From positions 1,918,001 through 1,982,000 of the forward strand of contig CP071032.1 in the NCBI GenBank assembly GCA_017134815.1: a DNA stretch of 64,000 nt, given 5' to 3'. The translations under genes were made by a program, and so were the position numbers. Under the pieces are notes generated by a model. The model did no database searches and was not told the origin of the DNA. It saw only the letters and a program-made list of their open reading frames with translations. Numbering within the stretch: position 1 is the stretch's first letter; every line of letters begins with the position of its first letter. Below are positions 6,995 through 15,951 of this stretch, piece by piece. The DNA comes from Lentisphaerota bacterium. GTDB lineage: Bacteria; Verrucomicrobiota; Lentisphaeria; Victivallales; Victivallaceae.

Positions 6995-9931
6995 TCAATC
7001 TTTTTTAAAGTAAATTGCTTTATGCCCGGAAAGCTTGCGGTTTTTGATGAGCATTTTGTATCTGGCAGCTTCAATCTGGCTCTTTTTATTGACCTTGGGG
7101 CCGCTGCTGTCTATGCGGACAGGGGCTTCAGCCAGCTTGCCGTCCAGCATCATCATAAAAAACTTTCCTGCATAATTAAGGGTATTGCTGATCGCATGTG
7201 CAGAGAAGCTTGCACCGGTGACATTATTGCCTTTGAAGTTCGTTTCATTATTGGCAATATCTTTATTCAACAGTTCCGACTTTCGGTTCATTACTTTTGC
7301 CAGAAAAATCGGGGTTTCCCGGCAGGCTATAATAGTGAAATTCTCCAGAATCCCCTTAGGACTCACAAACAGCATCATGGAAACTTCGCCGCGATAACCG
7401 CTTACTCCGCGAACCATATCAAGAGACTTGAAAATATAACCTTCAAGTTTATCTCCGCGTATAACTTTGTAATAATTAACCGTATCATCACCAGCTTTCG
7501 CCTGCGCCGCTATTAGCTTGGCTCCCTGGGGGGTTACCTCTCTGACAGCTTCTCTTATGCGGTCTGTTGCATCGTTGCCACGTACTGTCACGGCTGCCCC
7601 AAAGACTAAAAAGCAACATACTAGGACTGCTGTAGATCTTAAATATAATTTGGGAAAAACAACAATTGCCAGCAGCATCAGTGAGATGCTCAGCAACACA
7701 ATCAAAGAAAGATTAAGACCTAAAGCCGGAAGTAAAAAAACTGCCGCAAGCGGCCCACCGATAGCCCCGCCAAGTGAATCAAGCATCCAAAGCTCAAAAG
7801 CCGAAGATCCTGCCTTCACTTTTTTAGCATGCTGTATTGCCGCTGCCCGCGGCAACCAGGTGCCGCTGACTGCTCCAGCCCCCAGAAAAAGCGGCACGAA
7901 TGCAATTGGAGTAGAATAGTCAAGGTCAAGAACAAACAATATTATCAGAAAAATAGATGAAGCAAGTCCCAGCTGTAAAAATAAATTCTTTTGTCGAAAT
8001 TGCTGCTGAAGTTTATTGACAATCCACCCGCCGCCAAACAGTCCAAGCATAAACAGGGAGTTCAGCATCCCGAAATACAGAAACAGTGAACCGTTTGCAT
8101 TCTGAAAACAAAACATCAGAATTACATTCAGGGCCATGGCAATTACGGATGTCGTGAAGACAATGAACATAACTTCTCCTCCTTTCATGAGCAGGTCTTT
8201 GTTATTACTTTCTTTATTTGGTATTGCTAATCCGTATATTTCTCTTACAATTAAAATTCCAAGCGTCAGAACAACCAGAAATATAATAATATAACGCATT
8301 ATGGCGGTTCTATCATTCATTTTAGGCAAATAATCTAAAGGAACTCCGGACATTTTCATGTCCAGCGCTATGGCAAATCTGGTCAACATGGGAAACTGAT
8401 CTGAATTCAGGAGCTGCCCGGGGTTTGAAATTATCTGTCCGCGATAGCTTTCCATTTGGCTGTTGACCCGGTTAGAGTCAAACAGGTTGCGAAAATCAAT
8501 GTAGTAATCATCATAGTTTTTCTGTTTGGAAATGAGTTTCTTAAACCGCGTTTCCAGAACTTTGGGATTGCCGGAAATTACATCAGGAGCCATCGCGGCA
8601 AAAAACCTGCTCACCTCACCTGTCTGCAAAATTAAATGCTTAAAATTATTACCCAGGGTTTGCAGCAGTGATGCTCCCGACAGGCTCAGCTCCCGCCCCA
8701 TAAAATTCTCTCCAGACGGAAACATTACACTGACAACCCCCTTTTCTGCAAGGCGATGCCGCAGCAACCGGTAAAAAGAATTACTGAAATAACGGTTGAG
8801 CGAAAGACTGCCCGGCGCCGGCAGCCTGATTTCAATCAGGTCAAACCTGTTATAATGTTTTTTCAGCCAGCTTACCGGGTCTTCTCCGGGAATGTTCATT
8901 TTCAGTGAGATAATTTTATACCGCAACAGCCGGAGAATTTTCATCGGGTAATCGGGGTCTGTGCTCAACCAGGTTACACTTCTAACCGATTTTGACCGGC
9001 AATACTCTCGACAGACCCCTATGGCATCATCCCCGATCACCAGTACATTACGCGCATTTGGAGCTTCGGAAAGGTTTAGGTACACTGACTCAAAAGCTTC
9101 AGTATGCTGCGGCAGCATTTCGAGCACACTGCCCCAGCGAATAATACAGTCGCCTTTTTGAAACACCGCCAGTGTATATCTGGCCTGAGGCGTACTGAAA
9201 ACTTTTAACAGGTGGCTTGCCGGAAGTAGCCTGCCAAGCTTAAGCTTAGCTGTATGCAGATGCCAGCTTTCGCCGAAACCGGTAAAAATCATTATTAAAA
9301 CCAGAAATCCTCCCAGGGTAGCTCCTAGTTTAAGCAGCTTGCCGCCTCGAGCAGCCAGAGAAAGCGGTGGCACCAGCAGCAAGCCGGCCGCGGTCAGCAG
9401 AGCTATTGTTTCAGAGTGTACATTGCAGTAAAGAAAAACCGTAACCATTATCGCTCCGGCAAAGCTGCCAAGAGCGTCAGTCAGATAAATATGTGACACC
9501 GGTAACTTAAAGTTCCGCATTGCCCGGCCGGTACCACCGACAACCAGCAGGCCGGTTATGACGCTTACTGGTGAGTTAAGAAAAAATGTGGCGGTTGTCA
9601 GGGTCGCCGCATCCAGCATTTTATACTCAGGCTCACCAATAATCATACGGGCATCAATCAACAGATAGCGCTGCAGTACAAAAGCCGGTATGTACAGTAA
9701 GATAAAATATTCCAGGTATCTGGCTACTTTTTCGCGTATTGCCGGAACTCTTCCCAGAGCCGCTCCACCAACAATCCAGGTCAACCAGGACATAAAAAAC
9801 AGTCCGGTCGAAATTTCATTACCCCTGAATACTTCCATGTAGTAACGGAAAAGCAGAGCCTGTGCCAGCAAGCCGCAGAACCCCACCGAGAAAAACGTAA
9901 AGGTGTGGGCTGAAAACGGCGGCTTTTTCAT
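6995..9931 (-). CDS. Membrane spermidine-synthase-like protein with C-terminal FMN-binding (flavinylated) domain
   Basis: A 978-aa protein in three parts. The N-terminal ~250 residues are polytopic, as in the MFS/spermidine-synthase-like fusion family (GFCGLLAQALLFRYYMEVF onward). A soluble Rossmann part follows from about residue 290 (NVLVIGDDAIGV), resembling a spermidine synthase but with the catalytic Asp motifs not clearly kept. A second membrane block of about seven helices lies at about residues 550-790. The last ~170 residues form an extracytoplasmic FMN-binding domain of the RnfG/NqrC type, with TGAS at residues 905-908 matching the [S/T]GA[S/T] site to which ApbE attaches FMN through the last residue. 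The start codon overlaps the stop of the MEMO-AMMECR1 gene by one base (TAATG), so the two are translationally coupled. No apbE is in the window. Likely role: passing electrons to or from an extracytoplasmic partner. Confidence 0.8.
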   Translation of the reverse strand: MKKPPFSAHTFTFFSVGFCGLLAQALLFRYYMEVFRGNEISTGLFFMSWLTWIVGGAALGRVPAIREKVARYLEYFILLYIPAFVLQRYLLIDARMIIGEPEYKMLDAATLTTATFFLNSPVSVITGLLVVGGTGRAMRNFKLPVSHIYLTDALGSFAGAIMVTVFLYCNVHSETIALLTAAGLLLVPPLSLAARGGKLLKLGATLGGFLVLIMIFTGFGESWHLHTAKLKLGRLLPASHLLKVFSTPQARYTLAVFQKGDCIIRWGSVLEMLPQHTEAFESVYLNLSEAPNARNVLVIGDDAIGVCREYCRSKSVRSVTWLSTDPDYPMKILRLLRYKIISLKMNIPGEDPVSWLKKHYNRFDLIEIRLPAPGSLSLNRYFSNSFYRLLRHRLAEKGVVSVMFPSGENFMGRELSLSGASLLQTLGNNFKHLILQTGEVSRFFAAMAPDVISGNPKVLETRFKKLISKQKNYDDYYIDFRNLFDSNRVNSQMESYRGQIISNPGQLLNSDQFPMLTRFAIALDMKMSGVPLDYLPKMNDRTAIMRYIIIFLVVLTLGILIVREIYGLAIPNKESNNKDLLMKGGEVMFIVFTTSVIAMALNVILMFCFQNANGSLFLYFGMLNSLFMLGLFGGGWIVNKLQQQFRQKNLFLQLGLASSIFLIILFVLDLDYSTPIAFVPLFLGAGAVSGTWLPRAAAIQHAKKVKAGSSAFELWMLDSLGGAIGGPLAAVFLLPALGLNLSLIVLLSISLMLLAIVVFPKLYLRSTAVLVCCFLVFGAAVTVRGNDATDRIREAVREVTPQGAKLIAAQAKAGDDTVNYYKVIRGDKLEGYIFKSLDMVRGVSGYRGEVSMMLFVSPKGILENFTIIACRETPIFLAKVMNRKSELLNKDIANNETNFKGNNVTGASFSAHAISNTLNYAGKFFMMMLDGKLAEAPVRIDSSGPKVNKKSQIEAARYKMLIKNRKLSGHKAIYFKKD

Positions 9932-11448
9932 TATTCAACATCTCCGGTTTTATCTCTGAATCTTATTGTCTGGAAAACTTCAAATGTCGTGTTTTTCTTC
10001 CATGAATAAGGCGGCAGCCCTGCTTTCATCGAAAGATGCGTGAGAGTTTCCGGCAAATCCCATCCCTGCTCAATTGGCACCTGCGGCAGAAAAACTGAAC
10101 GCCGGTTGTTCTTTTTCAAGATAATACCGTCCTTGCCAAGTTCGATTTTTTTCCAGCTGTTAATCACCTGCGGTGCTGTAAGAATTGAGATTTCAATAAT
10201 ATATCCTTCCTGACTTGTGCGGGTCAAAGGCAGAAACCTGGAATCCAGGAAAGCCGCGTTAATGGCCTGATGCACTACAGAAGCATACAACGGCCGGGTA
10301 GGATAAAGTTCGCCCATGCAGCCTTTCAGCTTGTCGTTCTGCCTGATAGTCACAAAAACCGCTCGCTTTTCTTTCAGCTTTGAAGTCGGAGTAAAATTCA
10401 GATCCTCAAGCGTTGGGGAATGATTTTTTTCAAGGCTGAAGCCGATTGCCTGTCTGGCAAGCCCGAGCAGCATGATTTTTTCCTTATCGCTGATCATAAT
10501 ATCCTGGATGCTTTCCGGCGGGTCAATCTTTTTATTAGGCACTTTCCAGCCACCGGAAAATGCTGCAGAAATATATGACACACAACATTCGAGCGAACCC
10601 GAGACCTCAGCAGAAGTACCGTAGCTCAACATCGAAAGATTAGTATTGCTTCCCATCATCTGGGCCGCTACAGCCAGAGTGTCCCGACCGCAAATTGTCG
10701 CTCCGGTACGTTCAATAAAGCCAATCAGTCCCTCGCCATCCCTCTCTTCGAGAAATGTAAAAGCTGTAAGATCGAGCTGTTTAATGCGGCGTCTGGTCAG
10801 AAAATCATTACCAAAAGGAGTATAGTTAAAGCGTTTACCGTAATGCGTAAAATCAGCACTGAAAACCAATAAAGTATCCTTGTCAGCAACTTTTATCATC
10901 TCCTGAGCAACTTTGACAACCGTATCCCAAGACAATCTGCCGACCAGAATTGGAACCAGCTTGAAATCCTTTAACGCGTACTGCAGCATTGGCAGCTCAA
11001 TGTGAATGCTGTGATCGACCTCGTGAGGTGCTTTGTCAATTTCTACAAACTCATTTTTTCGCAGAGCTGCGACTGTCTCGCTGTCCACCTGCACTTTTCC
11101 CAGCGGGGTATTAAAGAACTTTACATCAGGTATGCATATTTTATCCGTAATCGGATGGCGATGACTTGGTCCCAGAATTATCACTCGTTTGAATTTTTTA
11201 CCCATTATCTGCTTGATTGCAGCCCCGGCTATTCTGCCGGAGTACTTATAACCGGCATGAGGCAGAATCAGGCCATTAACGCCTTTTATAATTTTCGCAT
11301 CAGAGTTATCAACAAAAGATTTTATCTGTTTCCGCAGCTTTTCAGGATCAGACGGATACCAGTGCCCGGCAATGTGACTGTCTATGGTTTTTGCCATAAC
11401 CTGACCGCTCAGGCAGATTACAAAAATAAAGCATAAAAAATATTTCAT
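9931..11448 (-). CDS. Exported MEMO-AMMECR1 fusion (AmmeMemoRadiSam system proteins B and A)
   Basis: A 505-aa protein with an N-terminal signal peptide (MKYFLCFIFVICLSGQVMA). Residues ~22-300 are a MEMO domain: LPHAGYKYSGRIAG (His64), ILGPSHRHPI (His96/98), FSADFTHYGKRF and ECCVSYISAAF correspond to the metal-site and core segments of the MEMO/dioxygenase-like fold. Residues ~315-500 are an AMMECR1 domain with LKGCMGEL, the form here of the LRGCIG motif. The two domains are fused in some bacteria and occur with a specific radical SAM enzyme; the biochemical role of the set is unknown. What stands out is the export signal, which places these domains outside the cytoplasm. The start overlaps the upstream small gene's stop (ATGA) and its stop overlaps the next start (TAATG). 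Confidence 0.88.
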   Translation of the reverse strand: MKYFLCFIFVICLSGQVMAKTIDSHIAGHWYPSDPEKLRKQIKSFVDNSDAKIIKGVNGLILPHAGYKYSGRIAGAAIKQIMGKKFKRVIILGPSHRHPITDKICIPDVKFFNTPLGKVQVDSETVAALRKNEFVEIDKAPHEVDHSIHIELPMLQYALKDFKLVPILVGRLSWDTVVKVAQEMIKVADKDTLLVFSADFTHYGKRFNYTPFGNDFLTRRRIKQLDLTAFTFLEERDGEGLIGFIERTGATICGRDTLAVAAQMMGSNTNLSMLSYGTSAEVSGSLECCVSYISAAFSGGWKVPNKKIDPPESIQDIMISDKEKIMLLGLARQAIGFSLEKNHSPTLEDLNFTPTSKLKEKRAVFVTIRQNDKLKGCMGELYPTRPLYASVVHQAINAAFLDSRFLPLTRTSQEGYIIEISILTAPQVINSWKKIELGKDGIILKKNNRRSVFLPQVPIEQGWDLPETLTHLSMKAGLPPYSWKKNTTFEVFQTIRFRDKTGDVE

Positions 11449-11630
11449 CCCAGCCAGTCTCCTCTTTTTTGAATCCTCTTTAGGTTAACAGTTTTTTCTC
11501 TGCCCGGGGCCCGCTTGCAGGGTTTGGCCTTGGTAAAGTTGCGCGGACGGTCGGGAATAAATTTAACCAGCTGTGGAAGAAACACTGCCACAGCTATAAG
11601 TTTTATGAACTCTCTTTTTGCTAACTGCAT
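11445..11630 (-). CDS. 61-aa small membrane-anchored basic protein of the AmmeMemoRadiSam operon
   Basis: ATG at 11630 overlaps the radical SAM stop (TAATG), with AGGAG seven bases upstream; the TGA stop overlaps the next gene's start (ATGA). The product begins MQLAKREFIKLIAVAVF, a short basic stretch plus a hydrophobic segment that looks like a Tat-type signal (KREFIK) or a single anchor. It continues with a basic tail containing one Cys (KAKPCKRAPGREKTVNLKRI) and ends RGDWLG. The reading frame extends further upstream, but that part lies within the radical SAM gene and is probably not translated. I recognise no family. Its position between two system genes with overlapping junctions argues that it is real and part of the system. 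Confidence 0.65.
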   Translation of the reverse strand: MQLAKREFIKLIAVAVFLPQLVKFIPDRPRNFTKAKPCKRAPGREKTVNLKRIQKRGDWLG

Positions 11631-12598
11631 TACCATACTCCTGCAACTGCTGTTCCGCAATCCGGACATGCGCCGTTTTTCAGAACGCTGCCCAGAAAGC
11701 TGACGCCGGCTCTTTTCACCAGTTCCCTGTTGCATCCCGGGCAGCAGGTCGTGGTCCATTTTATATTCATAACGTTTCCAGTATAGACGTATTTCAATCC
11801 GGCAGCCCCGGCCAGTTCTCTGGCCCGCTTCAAGGTGGCTATCGGTGTTGGTGGCAGGTTTCTCATTTTATAACGAGGTGTAAATCTTGAAAAGTGCAGC
11901 GGAGTATCAGCTCCCAGGTTTGACTTAATCCAGTGGCAGAGATTACTTATCATCTGGCTGCTGTCATTCAGACTGGGCAGCAGTAAATTAGTCACTTCAA
12001 GTTCAACGCCACACTCTTTGGCGGTAACCAGCGAATTCAGTACCGGCTTCAATGTCGCATTGCAGACATCCTGATAAAACTTATCTGTGAAGCCTTTTAA
12101 GTCAATATTGGCCGCATCAGTATAACGGCAGAGTTCCTTGAACGGTTTGTGATTTATATAACCGGCGGTAACCAGAATATTTTTGATTCCCTGTTCTCGA
12201 GCAAGACGTGAAGAGTCCAGTGTGTATTCATAAAAAGCCACTGGATCAGTATAAGTATAAGCAATGGATCTACATTTAAGCTTGCGAGCAGTTCTAACTA
12301 ACTGTTTAGGCGGTAAACGGTAAGACCTTACCTGATCAGGCTCGGCCTGAGATATTTCCCAGTTCTGGCAATTAAGACAATGTAGATTACATCCGGCGGC
12401 AGCCAGTGAAAAGGCTTTGCTTCCCGGCAGAAAATGAAACAGAGGTTTTTTTTCTACCGGATCTACGTGCAAAGCACAGGGGAAGCCGTAGGTGATGGCA
12501 ATTAACTCTCCATCCAGATTTACTCTGGAGCGGCAATTGCCAGCCTCCCCCGGTTTTAAAGCACATTTTTTGGGACACAATTCACAAGTGACCTTCAT
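11630..12598 (-). CDS. AmmeMemoRadiSam system radical SAM enzyme
   Basis: A 322-aa cytosolic radical SAM protein related to pyruvate formate-lyase activating enzymes. The [4Fe-4S]-SAM motif is CNLHCLNC (Cys70, Cys74, Cys77). The N-terminus carries a Cys-rich segment (CELCPKKC with a further GNC) and the C-terminus a zinc-ribbon-like pair (CPGC and CPDCG), both characteristic of the enzyme that accompanies MEMO and AMMECR1. It is the first gene of the four-gene minus-strand operon; its stop overlaps the start of the 61-aa gene. The substrate is unknown for the family. The 129-base gap to the GntR gene upstream should contain the operon promoter if the operon does not start further back. Confidence 0.9.
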   Translation of the reverse strand: MKVTCELCPKKCALKPGEAGNCRSRVNLDGELIAITYGFPCALHVDPVEKKPLFHFLPGSKAFSLAAAGCNLHCLNCQNWEISQAEPDQVRSYRLPPKQLVRTARKLKCRSIAYTYTDPVAFYEYTLDSSRLAREQGIKNILVTAGYINHKPFKELCRYTDAANIDLKGFTDKFYQDVCNATLKPVLNSLVTAKECGVELEVTNLLLPSLNDSSQMISNLCHWIKSNLGADTPLHFSRFTPRYKMRNLPPTPIATLKRARELAGAAGLKYVYTGNVMNIKWTTTCCPGCNRELVKRAGVSFLGSVLKNGACPDCGTAVAGVW

Positions 12599-12727
12599 TA
12601 TCCCAGATCCTGCCTTAAAATTGCTGATAAAAAAAGCAAAAAATCCTCTTTGGATTATTATACGGCTTATCCGCTGCTAATCAAGGACGTTTGATCAGTA
12701 AGTCCTGAAAAATGCATCAGTAAATGA

Positions 12728-13384
12728 TCAGGTTCCAGTCTCCTCAAGACTCAATTCAAGAGCCTCTCCTTTTGACCAGATAATATGTTCCTTGACCAGC
12801 TCTTCAGCCAAGTCGCCGTCGTGGGTTTCCAGGGCTGAAATAATTGCGTTATGAGTAGCTCTTCTTGGCTCATGGGAAATACCGGGCCTTACTCCCTTAC
12901 CCATTTTAAAAACTTTCTCAATCAGCATAAGCTGTTTAATTATTCGCTGGACAGCAATGTTACCCGACATGTCAACTATTTTCTGGTGAAAGGCAATTTC
13001 AGATTCAATTTCCAGTTTGGTCTCACCCTTGCTCATTGCCTTGTCAAAGGTATTCGAATACTTGCGAAGCAGTCTGATATCCCGTGCCGTGGCACGTACC
13101 GCAGCATTGCGTGCAGCGATACTTTCCAGGGCTTCCCGAACTTCAAAGATATCGCTGATCTCTTTATCTGACAGTTCTCTTATTCTGATACCCTTACGCT
13201 GGCGACGCTCAATAATACCCCTTACCTCAAGTTCCTTCAGGATATCGCGAAGCTGGGTTCTACTGATCGCAAACTGTTCACACAATTCGTACTCGTTAGT
13301 GAAGCTGTCATCGGGAATGGTTTTTTCAAGAATCCACTCCCAGATGTTAATGATCTGTTGTCTTTTTTCAGCTACAGAGGCCAT
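12728..13384 (-). CDS. GntR/FCD-family transcriptional regulator (paralogue 1)
   Basis: A 218-aa DNA-binding regulator: an N-terminal winged helix (TNEYELCEQFAISRTQLRDI, then ELEVRGIIERRQRKGIRIRE) and an all-helical FCD ligand-binding domain. The reading frame extends 45 codons upstream, but ATG 13384 is preferred: GGAG lies seven bases before it and the product then begins MASVAEKRQQ, matching the start of the paralogue at 14376. FCD regulators usually sense small carboxylates; the ligand is not evident. It is in the same direction as the AmmeMemoRadiSam operon, 129 bases upstream of it, so it could regulate or be co-transcribed with it. Confidence 0.88.
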   Translation of the reverse strand: MASVAEKRQQIINIWEWILEKTIPDDSFTNEYELCEQFAISRTQLRDILKELEVRGIIERRQRKGIRIRELSDKEISDIFEVREALESIAARNAAVRATARDIRLLRKYSNTFDKAMSKGETKLEIESEIAFHQKIVDMSGNIAVQRIIKQLMLIEKVFKMGKGVRPGISHEPRRATHNAIISALETHDGDLAEELVKEHIIWSKGEALELSLEETGT

Positions 13385-13752
13385 AATTTTCTCCAAATTT
13401 CTTACAATAAAACAATTTTCTTCTCTAATTAATAATAATACATTATCCATGTACTTTTGCAAATCGGCTGAATTCCCAGGATAAGTTAGCCCAACAGGAG
13501 GGTTGCTTCGGTTTTTCACCGTATTTACTGCTTAGAAAGTTTATAATATGATACTTCAGCGTCCGATTGATTTTTCCATAATCATACCATAACTAAGCAG
13601 AGTAACTTATCACCATTATAGAGATCAGCTCTTGAATATTTGACCGGCAAGCAGGAGCCAGCTGTGCGAACAGCCGGGCTGCAAACTGATATAAATGCAA
13701 GATAAGACGTTTGACACCAGTGTCTCTGAAACAGACAGGTGTTTAATCGCAG
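13385..13752. other. Spacer between the two GntR genes
   Basis: 368 bases. It includes the likely promoter region of the first GntR gene and, near 13727-13745, a hairpin-like ACACC...GGTGT pair downstream of the second GntR gene without a clear T run. An open frame continuous with the first GntR gene covers part of it, but lacks a better start. Confidence 0.4.
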
Positions 13753-14376
13753 TCAGACTACAGAAGCAAATCTGAAGTGCTGCTTGATCAATTTTTCCGC
13801 GTTTATAACATCCCTTGCCTCGAGTGCGTCTACAATTGCCTCATGACTGGCAATACTGTACTTGTTCAAGGGATCCGGTCTTCCCGGAGTTCCAATTTTG
13901 AAAGCCTCTTCAATCAGCAGGTAATTACAGGCCATGTGCTTGACCGCTTCATTACCTGACATATCGAGAATTTTTTTGTGAAAAGCTATATCAGATTTCT
14001 TCTTGGCCTTGACATCTTTATTTTCATGGGCAAGATTGAAATCATATGCATGTTTGCGAAGCGTATCAATATCCCGCGGGTTGCTGGACACCGCAGCTTT
14101 CCTGATCGCAATAACCTCCAAGGCTTCAAGTATTTCAAAAACATCGAAAGCCTCTTTCCTTGGAATTTCTCGAACACGAATGCCTTTACGCTGACGCCGT
14201 ACAATAATGTTTTGCACCTCCAATTCCTTAAGGATATCACGAACCTGAGTTCTGCTCATGGCAAACTTTGCGCATAACTCAAATTCGTTTGTGTACTGTC
14301 CCTCAGGAAGTGTCTTTTTAACAATCCATTTACGGACACTATCGACCCGCTGTTGCCTTTTTGATATTGAGGCCAT
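13753..14376 (-). CDS. GntR/FCD-family transcriptional regulator (paralogue 2)
   Basis: A 207-aa paralogue of the gene just downstream, with the same architecture: winged helix (TNEFELCAKFAMSRTQVRDI, then ELEVQNIIVRRQRKGIRVRE) and a helical FCD domain containing SDIAFHKKILDMSGNEAV. The start at 14376 has GGAG seven bases upstream, the same arrangement as in paralogue 1. The pair very likely arose by tandem duplication. No transporter or catabolic gene that would betray the ligand lies next to it; 670 bases of gene-free DNA follow upstream. Confidence 0.88.
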   Translation of the reverse strand: MASISKRQQRVDSVRKWIVKKTLPEGQYTNEFELCAKFAMSRTQVRDILKELEVQNIIVRRQRKGIRVREIPRKEAFDVFEILEALEVIAIRKAAVSSNPRDIDTLRKHAYDFNLAHENKDVKAKKKSDIAFHKKILDMSGNEAVKHMACNYLLIEEAFKIGTPGRPDPLNKYSIASHEAIVDALEARDVINAEKLIKQHFRFASVV

Positions 14377-15045
14377 AATTTACTCCATAATATAAAAACA
14401 TAACACAATTTCTCCAATTTTAACATAATAATACATTTTAGCTAAAATACAAGAGTTAAAAGCAGCTAACTGCAAATGTTTTGTTCTTTTATAACTAATT
14501 AAATACTAATTACTATTAAATGATAGTATTTTTTTCAAACTGGAAGACATTTACAACTAAAGTATTACATATATTCTTAGCCTGCTAATGCTTTGCGGGT
14601 TAGGCTTCCATAAATTAACCTTTTTCCCAAAATACTGGAAGGTTAAATTGCTTAACTGCAGATATTTTAATAGATTATAGCTAATTATGAAAGTTTTTAA
14701 TAAATTCAGACAAAAAAAAATTTTTCTTCAAAAAGCGGTTAGCAGTATTATTATCATGCTAACTGGTTTCAAGATTTTAGCAACAAAAAAATAGGGTTAT
14801 CTATCTATCTTTATGCAAGTCTTTAATTTTTAATCACGCCTAACAATGACCTGCTGCATGACGCTCAACAAATTAAAAATGAGCCCGTAGCCTGGTAGTA
14901 AATCAATAAGCTTTTTTTGTAAAAAAACTTCCGATCAGAAAGTTATAGCAGGTTTCCGTTTCCATTTTTTTTCAGAGCACTATTCGGCCGTAAGAATTTA
15001 TTTCCTTATAAAAAGCAACAGCGCTGTTCCTCCAGCAGTTTACCG
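14377..15045. other. A/T-rich gene-free region upstream of the GntR pair
   Basis: 669 bases with no credible gene on either strand. It contains two loosely similar segments (about 14465-14510 and 14650-14690, sharing TAACTGCA and TATAACTAATTA or TATAGCTAATTA) and a hairpin AGCCT...AGGCT at about 14579-14608. These could be regulator-binding or decayed sequence; I cannot assign them. Confidence 0.4.
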
Positions 15046-15786
15046 CTATTCAAGATTAAGTTTATTGAATACAGTGCCTCCAGGAGGAGCTATCAGCAGC
15101 AATTCGTTGCAAAAATCAATTTTAGCTATTCCGCTCAGAACTGTAAAATCAAGAACGTGCCCTGCACTCTTTCGATCTTTGCTGAGGAAGTGAAAATGAT
15201 AACCAGCCTTTTGAAGTTTTTTCAGATAAGGCGGAAATTTGAATGCAACTATTGTTCCAGCAATATAGCGATAATCAAATTCCGGTTGAGTGGCAATTAT
15301 TTCTTTAAGCGGCTTGTAAGGTTTGCGCTGTGGCGGATAAGATTTGGTTTTTACATACTTAAACATACCGGTAATAACGATAGCGCTGAAAAGATTGTCT
15401 TTTGGCAGGTTGTTGTCGACAAAATTTTCAAACTCCTGCATCGTCATTTCAGAAGGTATATTTATTCCTACATCCGGTTTAAAATCTACGATATTTGCAA
15501 AGGCGATTCTGCTTTTAATATCAGGCAGGTACACTTTTCCGTCCTCTTTGCCGACATAAGCCTTACCTGCAACTATAATCATTTCGCCATCAATATTTTC
15601 AGTCACCCCGAATCCGGTATCACCGTGTCTTAACAATTCGCGCAGCGTCATTTTGCCGTCATATGCTCCCATGTAGAGCGCCCCGTAAGTAGAAACCTGA
15701 GTGATTCGACGGTTGTCTCCAGTCGAACACCCGCAAATAAAGATTAGCGAAAAGCACAGTACTCCAGCAGCAAGTAACTTCTTCAT
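15046..15786 (-). CDS. budA: Alpha-acetolactate decarboxylase, lipoprotein form
   Basis: Converts (S)-acetolactate to (R)-acetoin. The 246-aa protein matches the family along its length: QVSTYGALYMGAYDG, LRELLRHGDTGFGV, NIDGEMIIVAGKAY, IVDFKPDVGI, and the metal site GYHFHFLSKDRKSAGHVLDF with His197, His199 and His210. Unusually it starts with a lipoprotein signal (MKKLLAAGVLCFSLIFICGC, lipid Cys at residue 20), so the enzyme would be tethered outside the cytoplasmic membrane. Secreted forms are known in some Gram-positive bacteria; a lipoprotein form is less usual. No acetolactate synthase or butanediol dehydrogenase lies nearby. Confidence 0.85.
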   Translation of the reverse strand: MKKLLAAGVLCFSLIFICGCSTGDNRRITQVSTYGALYMGAYDGKMTLRELLRHGDTGFGVTENIDGEMIIVAGKAYVGKEDGKVYLPDIKSRIAFANIVDFKPDVGINIPSEMTMQEFENFVDNNLPKDNLFSAIVITGMFKYVKTKSYPPQRKPYKPLKEIIATQPEFDYRYIAGTIVAFKFPPYLKKLQKAGYHFHFLSKDRKSAGHVLDFTVLSGIAKIDFCNELLLIAPPGGTVFNKLNLE

Positions 15787-15951
15787 GATCCCACTCCAGT
15801 AGTAAACAAAAATTATCTGCTAAAATTCTATAATCTCAGGCAATTGCTTGAAATTATACTGCATTTCTAATTTGAGTATCTTTACAGTAATCCTCTTGAA
15901 AACTGATTTAGTTTAATATTGAATTCAAGATGTTTCAAGTTATAAAACATT

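Noticed and set aside
11445-11759. The 104-aa frame extending into the radical SAM gene
   Set aside because: The upstream 43 codons overlap conserved radical SAM zinc-ribbon coding sequence; ATG 11630 has a good ribosome site and the TAATG coupling.
13520-13752. Attachment site or small RNA between the GntR genes
   Set aside because: Hairpins exist (AGCC...GGCT and ACACC...GGTGT) but lack a promoter or a terminator T run; too weak to call.
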